From NCBI GenBank assembly GCA_050010555.1, contig JBEKKV010000001.1, positions 62,001-126,000 of the forward strand: a stretch of 64,000 bases of DNA, written 5' to 3'. The notes below the pieces were generated by a model that was given only the letters and a program-made list of their open reading frames with translations, made no database searches and was not told where the DNA came from. Numbering within the stretch: the first letter of the stretch is position 1; each line of letters opens with the position of its first letter. Both the position numbers and the translations under genes were made by a program. The DNA is from JALHUB01 sp050010555 (GTDB lineage Bacteria > Chloroflexota > Dehalococcoidia > DSTF01 > JALHUB01). Below are positions 1 to 7,857 of the stretch, piece by piece.

Positions 1-2
1 CC

Positions 3-497
3 GTTCGCAAGGCCGTCGGCGACGACTTTCCCGTCTGGGCGAAGCTCGGGCTGGTGGAGGGCGAGGGCGGCCTCACTCTTGCCGAGGGACTCGACGCGTT
101 GAAGGCGATGGAAGGCGAAGGGCTGTCGGCGGTGGAGATAAGCGCCGGGCAAGGAGCGGTCGGGGTCCGTACAGAGCGGCCCGAGGACGAGGAAAGCCTC
201 TTCTTCCGCGTCGAGAGCGCGGCGGCGAAACGGGCGGTCGATATCCCCGTCGCGGTCGTCGGCGGCATCCGTGAGCTGGCGACGGCGGAAGACATCGTCG
301 CAAGCGGCGACGCCGACCTGATATCCTTCGCGCGACCGCTCATCCGCGAGCCCGATCTCATCGCCCGCTGGCAGCGCGGCGACACCGCGCGAGCGAAGTG
401 CATCCGCGACAACAAGTGCCTGGCGGCGGTGTACGCTACGGGCGTCTTCGAATGCCAGGAGGAGGTGCTGCTCCGGCAGCAGGGGTCGAGCACCTAG
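3..497 (+). CDS. NADH:flavin oxidoreductase (Old Yellow Enzyme family), C-terminal part
   Basis: The reading frame is already open at base 3, so the N-terminal part of the TIM barrel lies outside the window. The visible 164 residues match the C-terminal half of an OYE/2,4-dienoyl-CoA reductase-type barrel: a strand ending in VAVVGGI (FMN phosphate loop), then the typical SFARPLIREPDLI segment and a CIRDNKC stretch. Family members usually have CxxCNxC there to hold an iron-sulfur cluster; here the middle cysteine is replaced. The protein ends soon after this motif, so it lacks the flavodoxin-like/FAD domain of long 2,4-dienoyl-CoA reductases. Substrate cannot be told. Family assignment is firm; function as an FMN-dependent ene-reductase is inferred. 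Confidence 0.85.
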   Translation, partial: VRKAVGDDFPVWAKLGLVEGEGGLTLAEGLDALKAMEGEGLSAVEISAGQGAVGVRTERPEDEESLFFRVESAAAKRAVDIPVAVVGGIRELATAEDIVASGDADLISFARPLIREPDLIARWQRGDTARAKCIRDNKCLAAVYATGVFECQEEVLLRQQGSST

Positions 498-611
498 ACG
501 TCGACCACGCGCACCGCCCGGCCCACGCAGCGGTCCGACCATGTTGGATTCTGCCCTGTCGCCGTGCTACTGTATTCGCGGCCTCTGTCGATGATACCTG
601 CGGAGAAACAA

Positions 612-1292
<681 letters not shown>

Positions 1293-1307
1293 AAGGAAGA
1301 CTGAAAG

Positions 1308-2699
1308 ATGCGACTGACTTCTCACGGCGCGGCGCGTGAAGTAACCGGCTCCTGCCATCTGCTCGAGGCGGGCGGAAAGCGCATCCTCATCGACTGCGGT
1401 CAGTTCCAGGGCGGCGACCACTCCTACGCTCGCAGCGCTGAGCCGTTCACGTTCGACCCGCGCAGCATCGACGCTGTGGTGCTGACGCATTGTCACCTGG
1501 ACCACATCGGCCGCCTGCCGCTGCTGGTGAAGGCGGGCTTTCACGGACCCATCTACGCGACGACGGAATCGCGGGAGATAGGGCGTCTGATCCTGATGGA
1601 CGCGGCTCACGTGATGTACGAGGAGTACGGCGCCAGGCGGCGAAGAGCGGCGCGCCAGGGACAGGAGATTCCGCCGCCACCCTACGCTGTCGATGATGCG
1701 CTGCTCGCCGTCGACAAGTTCGCGCCGCCGGTGGCCTACGAGACGCTGTTATCCCTCGGCGACGGCCTGACGCTGACGCTGCACAACGCCGGCCACATCC
1801 TCGGCTCGGCCTTCGCCGAGATCGAGGAGCGACGCAACGGCAGCTCGAAGTGCGTGATTTTCAGTGGCGACCTGGGCTATCGCGGCCGTGAGGTCATGCC
1901 CGACCCGGCGCAGTGTGGTCCCTGCGACGCCGTCGTCAGCGAGGCCACCTACGGCGATCGTTTGCACCGCCCGGTTGAGGAGTCGCGGCTGGAGTTCATC
2001 GCCGCCGTCAAGCAGTCGATGGAGCGCGGCGGAAACGTGGTAATCCCGTCCTTCGCCCTGGAGCGGTCGCAGGACGTGTTGTTCTACCTGCACCAGATGT
2101 GGGACGCTGGCGAGATCGGCCCCAATGGCCGCATCTTCCTCGACAGCCCGCTGGCGATAAGCATCACCGAGGCCTATGAGCGGCACCTGCGGGCGCTCAA
2201 CCCGGAACTCCTGACCGGACTGGGCCGGGGAGAAGACCCCTTCGAGTTCCCGGGCGTGGAGTTCACGCCCAGCGCCGAGGACTCGCGGGCAATCAATCGC
2301 TTTCAGTCGGGGAGCATCATCGTCGCCGGCAGCGGGATGGCGAACGGCGGGCGAATCATCCACCATCTGCGCCACAACCTCTGGCGACCGGACTGCTCGG
2401 TCATCTTCGTCGGCTACCAGGCCATCGGCACGCCGGGGCGGGCCATCGTCGACGGCGCGCATTCGGTGAAGATATTCGGCGAGGAAGTGGCGGTGCGCGC
2501 CCGCGTGTACACGATAAACGGCCTGAGCGCGCACGCCGACCAGCGCGGCATCGTCGACTGGCTGCGCACGAGCGGCAACGCGCAGGTGCTGCTAGTACAC
2601 GGCGAGCCGAAGTCGCTCGACACGCTGGCGGGCGTCGTCCACGAGGAGCTGGGGCGGAAGGTGACGGTGGTGGACCCGGAGACTCCCTACGACCTCTAG
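1308..2699 (+). CDS. Metallo-beta-lactamase / beta-CASP RNA-processing nuclease
   Basis: A 463-residue protein of the RNA-specific beta-CASP group (related to TTHA0252 and CPSF73-like enzymes). The metal-binding signature HCHLDH is at residues 61-66, followed by GHIL, FSGDLG and SEATYGD. The beta-CASP insert sits in the middle and the C-terminal RMMBL block has GLSAHADQ and VHGEP. All zinc ligands expected for two metal ions are visible. Length agrees with the family. It should act in the cytoplasm as an endo- or exoribonuclease; the RNA target is unknown. A good AAGGAAGA site precedes the ATG. Its stop overlaps by 4 bases the stop of the convergent S51 peptidase gene. Confidence 0.92.
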   Translation: MRLTSHGAAREVTGSCHLLEAGGKRILIDCGQFQGGDHSYARSAEPFTFDPRSIDAVVLTHCHLDHIGRLPLLVKAGFHGPIYATTESREIGRLILMDAAHVMYEEYGARRRRAARQGQEIPPPPYAVDDALLAVDKFAPPVAYETLLSLGDGLTLTLHNAGHILGSAFAEIEERRNGSSKCVIFSGDLGYRGREVMPDPAQCGPCDAVVSEATYGDRLHRPVEESRLEFIAAVKQSMERGGNVVIPSFALERSQDVLFYLHQMWDAGEIGPNGRIFLDSPLAISITEAYERHLRALNPELLTGLGRGEDPFEFPGVEFTPSAEDSRAINRFQSGSIIVAGSGMANGGRIIHHLRHNLWRPDCSVIFVGYQAIGTPGRAIVDGAHSVKIFGEEVAVRARVYTINGLSAHADQRGIVDWLRTSGNAQVLLVHGEPKSLDTLAGVVHEELGRKVTVVDPETPYDL

Positions 2700-3382
2700 G
2701 CGTCGCCGAGGGTGATGTGCTCGCCGCTGCGGAAGACGCGCGACGCGCCACCTCGTATGACCGTCACGACGCCGGGCCCCCTCACTTCCCAGTCGCGGCC
2801 CCGGCCGACGCAGCCGGTCGCGCCGTCGATGCCGAGCAGCGTCAGCCCCCGTTCGCTTGACCGCTTCTCGAGCCTGGGCAGCGCCTCGCGGCCCCATTCC
2901 TGGAAATGCGGCAGGGCGCAGATGCCCGGCAGCAGGCCTAATGCCTCTGTCCACTTCCCCTGGTAGCCCATCGTCTGGCCGAGTACCATGGCGCCGGCGC
3001 TGGAGCCGGCAATGGCGCACCCTTCGGGCAGGGCGCTCGTCAGGCGCCGCCAGAGGAGGGAATCGCGCAGCGTCTCGAGGAGAAAGAGCGGGTCGCCGCC
3101 GGCCAGGTAAGCGAGATCGACGCCGTCCAGCTCCGCCACCAGCCGCTCGTCGTCAGCGGACCGCTTGTCGACGGCCATGACGGCGATTGCGTCGGCACCG
3201 AGGGTCTGGAAGTGACGGACGCCGTGCTCTGCGGCAAGTCGGGGGGCATCGCGGGCGGCGGTGGGCAGTATGGCGACGCGCGGGACATCGCGTCCCAGCC
3301 GCTCGAGCAGGTACCTGTCGAGATCGTCGTCCGGGGGTCGAAACTCGTCGCCGCCGACGAGAGCAATCAGGGGTTGAGCCAT
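2696..3382 (-). CDS. Peptidase S51 / cyanophycinase-like type 1 glutamine amidotransferase-fold protein
   Basis: A 228-residue protein with the dipeptidase E/cyanophycinase fold. AGGDP at about 94-98 and the nucleophile elbow GSSAGA at about 126-131 (probable catalytic Ser128) are clear, and PHFQEWGRE follows as in cyanophycinase-like members, supplying the probable catalytic His. Length is close to dipeptidase E (about 230) and shorter than typical cyanophycinases. Likely a cytoplasmic serine peptidase acting on small Asp- or beta-Asp-containing peptides; the substrate is inferred only. No cyanophycin synthetase is in the window. Confidence 0.85.
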   Translation of the reverse strand: MAQPLIALVGGDEFRPPDDDLDRYLLERLGRDVPRVAILPTAARDAPRLAAEHGVRHFQTLGADAIAVMAVDKRSADDERLVAELDGVDLAYLAGGDPLFLLETLRDSLLWRRLTSALPEGCAIAGSSAGAMVLGQTMGYQGKWTEALGLLPGICALPHFQEWGREALPRLEKRSSERGLTLLGIDGATGCVGRGRDWEVRGPGVVTVIRGGASRVFRSGEHITLGDA

Positions 3383-3449
3383 CCCTTGTTCCTTCCGTGC
3401 TCATTATCGCACGTCGGGGGGATGCAAGGGGCTGGCAGGTGCGATCAAA

Positions 3450-3475
3450 TAGGGGCGCATCGCGATGCGCCCCTA
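3450..3475. repeat. 26-bp perfect palindrome
   Basis: TAGGGGCGCATCG is followed directly by its exact reverse complement. It sits in the 125-base gap between the S51 peptidase and the thiolase, both on the minus strand. The right edge continues as CCCCTACA (3470-3477), the same eight bases that end a second inverted repeat at 46596-46620. The form resembles dispersed palindromic intergenic repeats. It could also fold in RNA and shield the 3' end of an mRNA. Confidence 0.8.
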
Positions 3476-3507
3476 CACGCTGTCATCGTCGCGTCGAATT
3501 GAAATCC

Positions 3508-4722
3508 CTACGGTGTTCTTTCGAAGACCGCCGCCATTCCCTGGCCGCCGCCGCAGCACATCGTCTCCAGGCCGTATCGAGCGCCGCGGCGCTCCATCTC
3601 GTAGAGCAGCGTAGCGGTTATCCGCACGCCGGTCGCCGCGATGGGGTGGCCGATGGAAATGCCGGAGCCGTTCACATTCGTGCGGTCGAAGTCGCGCTCC
3701 GTGAAGCCCCACTCGCGCGTTACCGCGAGCACCTGGGCGGCGAACGCCTCGTTCAGCTCGATGAGGTCCATGTCCTTCAGCTCCAGCCCGGCGTGCGCCA
3801 GCGCCTTCTTGGAGGCTGGCACCGGACCGATGCCCATGTACGCCGGGTGTACGCCGGCCGACGCCCAGGACAGGAGCTTCGCCATCGGCTTGAGGCCCAG
3901 CTCCGCGGCCTTCTCCGGCGTCGTGACGAGGCAGGCCGCCGCCGCGTCGTTCTCGCCGCTGGCGTTGCCGGCCGTTACCGTCGACTCCGGGTCGAACTTG
4001 AGGCGGATGGGCCGCAGCGACGCCAGCTTCTCCAGCGTAGTGTCCGCGCGGGGGTGCTCGTCGCGGGCGAAGAGCACCGGGTCGCCCCTCCGCTGCGGTA
4101 CCGACACCGGCACCGTCTCGGCGTCGAAGCGTCCCGCGTCCCAGGCGGCGCAGGCCCGCTGATGCGAGCGCAGGGCATACTCGTCCTGCTCCTGGCGGGG
4201 GATGTTGTACTGCTTGCGCAGGTTCTCCGCCGTCTCGATCATCCCGCCGTCCACCGGATAGCGGAAAGTACCGGCGGTCACGCGGCCCCTGTCCAGCCGG
4301 TCGAGGAGCTGCTGATGGCCGCGATTGGGCCCGAAGCGAATGCCGGTGATGTAGAACTCCGCCTGGCTCATGCTCTCCACGCCGCCGGCAAGCACGACGT
4401 CGGCGACGCCAGTTTGCACCTCCATAGCCGCGAGGCAGACCGCGAGCAGGCCGGAGCCGCAGCGCCTGTCGAGCTGGAAGCCCGGCACTTCGACGGGAAG
4501 GCCTGCGTGCAGCACGGCGAGGCGTCCCATGGCCGGCGTCTCACCGTTGGGATAGCTGTGGCCGAAGACGCTGTCGCCGATCACCGCCGGGTCGATCTTC
4601 GTCCGCGCCAGCACCTCTTCGACGACCAGCGCCGCCAGCGTCTCCGGGTCGATGTCCTTCAGAGCGCCGCCGTAGCGACCGACGGGGGTACGCACGGGGC
4701 TGCAGATTACCGCATCTCGCAT
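3508..4722 (-). CDS. Thiolase (acetyl-CoA C-acyltransferase)
   Basis: A 404-residue thiolase. The ATG at 4722 is chosen over the in-frame one at 4743 because GGAGGAGAG lies just upstream of it. The acylatable cysteine is Cys88 in RRCGSG (most relatives have QCSSG or RxCxSG). The second-half motifs NGSGISIGHPIAATG and CCGGGQG supply the active-site His and the second Cys. It should catalyse thiolytic cleavage or Claisen condensation of acyl-CoA in the cytoplasm, as the last step of beta-oxidation or in acetoacetyl-CoA formation. The two acyl-CoA synthetases in the window (46.7 and 53.2 kb) fit with fatty acid degradation, though they are not linked in an operon. Confidence 0.95.
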   Translation of the reverse strand: MRDAVICSPVRTPVGRYGGALKDIDPETLAALVVEEVLARTKIDPAVIGDSVFGHSYPNGETPAMGRLAVLHAGLPVEVPGFQLDRRCGSGLLAVCLAAMEVQTGVADVVLAGGVESMSQAEFYITGIRFGPNRGHQQLLDRLDRGRVTAGTFRYPVDGGMIETAENLRKQYNIPRQEQDEYALRSHQRACAAWDAGRFDAETVPVSVPQRRGDPVLFARDEHPRADTTLEKLASLRPIRLKFDPESTVTAGNASGENDAAAACLVTTPEKAAELGLKPMAKLLSWASAGVHPAYMGIGPVPASKKALAHAGLELKDMDLIELNEAFAAQVLAVTREWGFTERDFDRTNVNGSGISIGHPIAATGVRITATLLYEMERRGARYGLETMCCGGGQGMAAVFERTP

Positions 4723-4801
4723 TTCTCTCCTCCTGTTGCGCAATTACGAATGCAGGGACATCATAGTACAGAGTCCGTTTTGGCGCCTCAAGTCGACTGG
4801 G

Positions 4802-4824
4802 GGCGGCATAGCGAGCCGCCTTTT
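4802..4824 (+). terminator. Possible rho-independent terminator or upstream hairpin
   Basis: GGCGGC (4802-4807) and GCCGCC (4815-4820) form a 6-bp stem with a 7-base loop, followed by four T on the plus strand. No plus-strand gene ends nearby, so it may only insulate the promoter at 4828-4857. Weak. Confidence 0.3.
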
Positions 4825-4827
4825 GCC

Positions 4828-4857
4828 TTGACAGCGGGCCGGTGCAAACGGTATGCT
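4828..4857 (+). promoter_or_regulatory. Sigma70-type promoter of the glutamate synthase-like operon
   Basis: A perfect TTGACA (4828-4833) is separated by 18 bases from TATGCT (4852-4857). Transcription would begin near 4864, leaving about 77 bases of leader before the TTG start at 4941. It is the only strong promoter-like sequence between the divergent thiolase and this operon. Confidence 0.6.
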
Positions 4858-4940
4858 AGCTTTGTTCAAAACGTTGGCAGGCGGCAACCGGTGGCCGCTT
4901 GCCGCTGGGCCAGGCAGCAGTCAGAAAGCAGGAGAAAGTC

Positions 4941-6317
4941 TTGCCGGAACGCTACCACGTCCCGGTAGCGCCAATCGCGGCGCGTTTCCCCCGGATCGGC
5001 AAGTACAGCATTGTCGACTGGCGAGAAGACTGCGCCCGCTGCCGTAACTGCGTTAAGAACGCCTGCGTCAGCGGCATCTGGCCCCTGGAGCGCGCCCACG
5101 ACCTCGACCCGCTGGCGTCCCTGGAGCCGGCCTTCGACTGCCGTGCCTGCCTGTCCTGCGTCCAGAACTGCACCAAGGGTATTCTTGCCCTGTCCGTCAA
5201 TCCCTATTACCTGACGCTCGGCGGCCGCTACTGGAGCCGCAAGATGATCCTGACCACCTGGGACCAGGCCGACACGGGCCGCATCCCTGTTTCCGGCGCG
5301 GGCTATCGTGGCGCCTTCTGCGGTCCCGGCTTCGACTCTATGTGGACTGACATGTCGGAGATCGTCCGCCCAACACGCGACGGCATTCACGGCCGCGAGT
5401 ACATCAGCACGTCCGTCGACATCGGCCCGAAGCCGCTGCGGGTGCGCTTCGAAGCGAACGGCGGCTCCGAGAGCGAAGAGCAAATCATCGAGCTGCCGCT
5501 GCCGCTCATCCTCGACGTCCCGCCCTGGGGACGCGACGGCGAGAACCTTCTGGCCGCCAGGACGAGCGCCGCCGGAACGCTGGGAACGCTCAACGTTGCC
5601 CGCGCCTCGCAGATCGACGACGCCGACGATCTCGATCACCTGGCACCGCTCCTGGAAGGCGAAGAGGTGCGCTCTCGAGGCGAGCTGCTGCGTCGCGCCC
5701 GCTTCGTCGAGATCAGCGATTGCGATGGCGTCGGCGAGCTCGTCGGGCAGGCGCGTGAGGCGAATTCGCGTCTCGTTGTCGCCGTCCGAGCGCCTTTCAG
5801 CCGCGACGCCGGGGAACGGCTGCTGCAACTGCACCAGGCCGGCGTCCGCGTTGTCCACCTCTGCGCCGACGAGCTCAGTCGTGAGGTCGAGACCGAGGAG
5901 CCGCGCTATATGCGCGACGCCCTCCGCGAGGCGCACGGCCGTTTGGTGCAGGAGGGCATTCGCGACGAGATGACAATCATCGTCAGCGGCGGCATCGCGC
6001 TGCCGGAGCACATGGCAAAGGCGATAATCTGCGGCGCCGACCTGGTGGCCGTGGGGGCGCCCCTGCTCGTGGCCCTGGGTTGCCAGGTCTGCGACGAGGG
6101 CGACCACGACGCGAACTGCCCGGTGAAGATCCAGCAGGTCGAAGCCGACTACGCCGCTCAGCGCATGGTGAACCTTATGGGCGCCTGGCACTCGCAGCTA
6201 ATCGAGGTGCTCGGCGCGATGGGCATCCGCGAAGTCCGCCGTCTGCGCGGCGAGACCGGCCGGGCGATGTTCCTGGAAGACCTGGATAGGGAGGCTTTCG
6301 GTGACATCGGTTATTGA
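4941..6317 (+). CDS. Glutamate synthase-related protein with two 4Fe-4S motifs and a degenerate FMN domain
   Basis: Starts at TTG 4941, preceded at 4930-4935 by AGGAG; 458 residues. The N-terminal part has two cysteine clusters, CARCRNCVKNAC (about residues 32-43) and CRACLSCVQNC (about 70-80), typical of two 4Fe-4S ferredoxin sites. The rest aligns in layout with the GltB central domain: DMSEIVRPTRDGIHG and the C-terminal SGGIALPEHMAKAIICGADLV are recognisable. However, the FMN/2-oxoglutarate core GGTGAAP present in the next gene is missing and is replaced by an unrelated-looking stretch, and the 3Fe-4S-type cysteines are only partly kept (CQVC plus one distant Cys). I infer an electron-transfer or structural subunit rather than a second catalytic one. 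It overlaps the next gene by 17 bases. Confidence 0.75.
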   Translation: MPERYHVPVAPIAARFPRIGKYSIVDWREDCARCRNCVKNACVSGIWPLERAHDLDPLASLEPAFDCRACLSCVQNCTKGILALSVNPYYLTLGGRYWSRKMILTTWDQADTGRIPVSGAGYRGAFCGPGFDSMWTDMSEIVRPTRDGIHGREYISTSVDIGPKPLRVRFEANGGSESEEQIIELPLPLILDVPPWGRDGENLLAARTSAAGTLGTLNVARASQIDDADDLDHLAPLLEGEEVRSRGELLRRARFVEISDCDGVGELVGQAREANSRLVVAVRAPFSRDAGERLLQLHQAGVRVVHLCADELSREVETEEPRYMRDALREAHGRLVQEGIRDEMTIIVSGGIALPEHMAKAIICGADLVAVGAPLLVALGCQVCDEGDHDANCPVKIQQVEADYAAQRMVNLMGAWHSQLIEVLGAMGIREVRRLRGETGRAMFLEDLDREAFGDIGY

Positions 6318-7857
6318 CCCTGTCCTGGCGCCCGGCGTCGACCGCCCCAACGGCCCCGCGCTAATCGACGTTGAACGCGTCGTTCAGCCGGCGCCCGACC
6401 GCTATCGGAATCCGATAGGTCGCTTCAAGGTGCGACGCAGCGCCGATTGCAAGGGCTGCGCCGTCTGCGTCGAGATATGCCCTTACGGCGTCCACGTCAA
6501 ACCCGACGGCTATAATCGGCCGCTGCGTCCGCGCGATTTCCTCTGCATCGGCCCGAAGTGCGCCGAGACGGACCACTATTGCGTTGAGCATTGCCCCAAC
6601 AAGGCGCTCTCCGTTGGTCCGAACCCGACCGCCGACGCCATCGGCGATCCGCGCTGGACGTCGGACCTCCTCCTCGCGACCTGGCGGCAGGCGGAGACCG
6701 GCCACGTGGCCGACGTTGGCGACCTGGAGTTCCGGCACGGCGCTTCAGGCGGCGGCTTCGATGCCCTCCGCTTCCGCTTCCCGCAAGTGACGGCTCTGGT
6801 CTCGCCCGACGAGGTCGACACGAGCCTGGAGCTGAACCATCGCAACGACGGCCGCCCAAAGATCAGCATCGATCTGCCGTTCTACGGCGGCGGCATGTCT
6901 TTCGGCGCCGTAAGCATTCACGTCATGGTTGCGCGGGCCCGCGCCGCCGTGGCCTGGAACACGTTCACCTGCACCGGCGAGGGTGGCTACCCGGAACGCC
7001 TGCAGCCTTACGATCACCACGTCATCACGCAGGTGGCGACGGGGCTCTTCGGCGTGCGCGAAGAGACGATCCAGCGAGTCCGCATCGTCGAGTTCAAGTA
7101 CGCGCAGGGCGCCAAGCCCGGCCTGGGCGGCCACCTTCTTGGCGACAAGAACACGGCGGACGTGGCCCGGATGCGGCAGGCCGTCGCCGGCAACGCGCTG
7201 TTCTCGCCGTTCCCGTTCCACAGCGTCTATTCGGTCGAGGACCACAAGAAGCACCTCGACTGGATCAAGGAGATCAACGCGCGTGCTCTGATGGCCGTGA
7301 AGGTCTCGACGCCAACCGACGTCGACATGGTCGCGGTCGGCAGCTATCACGCCGGCGCTCACATCATCCACATCGATGGCAGCTACGGCGGGACCGGCGC
7401 AGCACCCGACATCGCCAAGAAGAACATCGCCATGCCGGTCGAGTACGCCATCCCGAAGGTTCACCGCTTCCTCGTCGAGGAGGGCGTGCGGGACGAGGTC
7501 GTCCTCATCGCCAGCGGCGGCATTCGGACGGCGGACGACGTGCTGAAGGCGATCGCGCTCGGAGCGGACGGCGCGGTCATCGCTACATCGGAACTCGTCG
7601 CGCTTGGCTGCATCCGCTGCGGCAACTGCGAGAGCGGTCGCGGCTGCGCCCGCGGCATCGCCACAACCGACCGAGAGCTGATGCAGCAAGTGCAGATAGA
7701 CTGGGCGACCCAGCGCCTCATTAACCTCTATTCGGCCTGGCGTGAGCGGATGGTCGACGTGGTGGCCCGCCTCGGCATGAGAAGCGTCTCCGAACTGCGC
7801 GGTCGCCACGACTGCCTGCGTCGCGTCCGCTGGGGAGAGGACGACCGCGATGACTGA
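6301..7857 (+). CDS. Glutamate synthase FMN-binding catalytic domain protein with N-terminal ferredoxin domain
   Basis: Starts at GTG 6301 inside the previous gene; 518 residues. Residues about 35-105 hold a ferredoxin-like region (CKGCAVCVEICP, then CIGPKCAE and YCVEHCP). The remainder is the GltB central and FMN domains: GGGMSFGAVS, NTFTCTGEGGYPER, AQGAKPGLGGHLLGDK, HIDGSYGGTGAAP and SGGIRTADDVLKAIALGADG. The 3Fe-4S cysteines are in CIRCGNCESGRGC. All landmarks for FMN and 2-oxoglutarate/iminoglutarate chemistry are present, so this is the catalytic subunit that reduces the 2-oxoglutarate-ammonia adduct to glutamate. The built-in ferredoxin clusters and the lack of a GltD gene suggest ferredoxin or another low-potential carrier as donor (inference). 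Confidence 0.9.
   Translation: MTSVIDPVLAPGVDRPNGPALIDVERVVQPAPDRYRNPIGRFKVRRSADCKGCAVCVEICPYGVHVKPDGYNRPLRPRDFLCIGPKCAETDHYCVEHCPNKALSVGPNPTADAIGDPRWTSDLLLATWRQAETGHVADVGDLEFRHGASGGGFDALRFRFPQVTALVSPDEVDTSLELNHRNDGRPKISIDLPFYGGGMSFGAVSIHVMVARARAAVAWNTFTCTGEGGYPERLQPYDHHVITQVATGLFGVREETIQRVRIVEFKYAQGAKPGLGGHLLGDKNTADVARMRQAVAGNALFSPFPFHSVYSVEDHKKHLDWIKEINARALMAVKVSTPTDVDMVAVGSYHAGAHIIHIDGSYGGTGAAPDIAKKNIAMPVEYAIPKVHRFLVEEGVRDEVVLIASGGIRTADDVLKAIALGADGAVIATSELVALGCIRCGNCESGRGCARGIATTDRELMQQVQIDWATQRLINLYSAWRERMVDVVARLGMRSVSELRGRHDCLRRVRWGEDDRDD

Noticed and set aside
3187..4968. A 593-codon plus-strand open frame opposite the thiolase gene
   Set aside because: Its translation is Arg/His-rich with no family motif, and the opposite strand encodes a full thiolase with a good start and active-site motifs. 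A typical antisense frame of GC-rich DNA.
4866..6191. A 441-codon minus-strand open frame opposite the first glutamate synthase-like gene
   Set aside because: Composition (Ala/Arg/His/Val with no motif) is that of a shadow frame; the plus strand has ferredoxin clusters, promoter and ribosome site.
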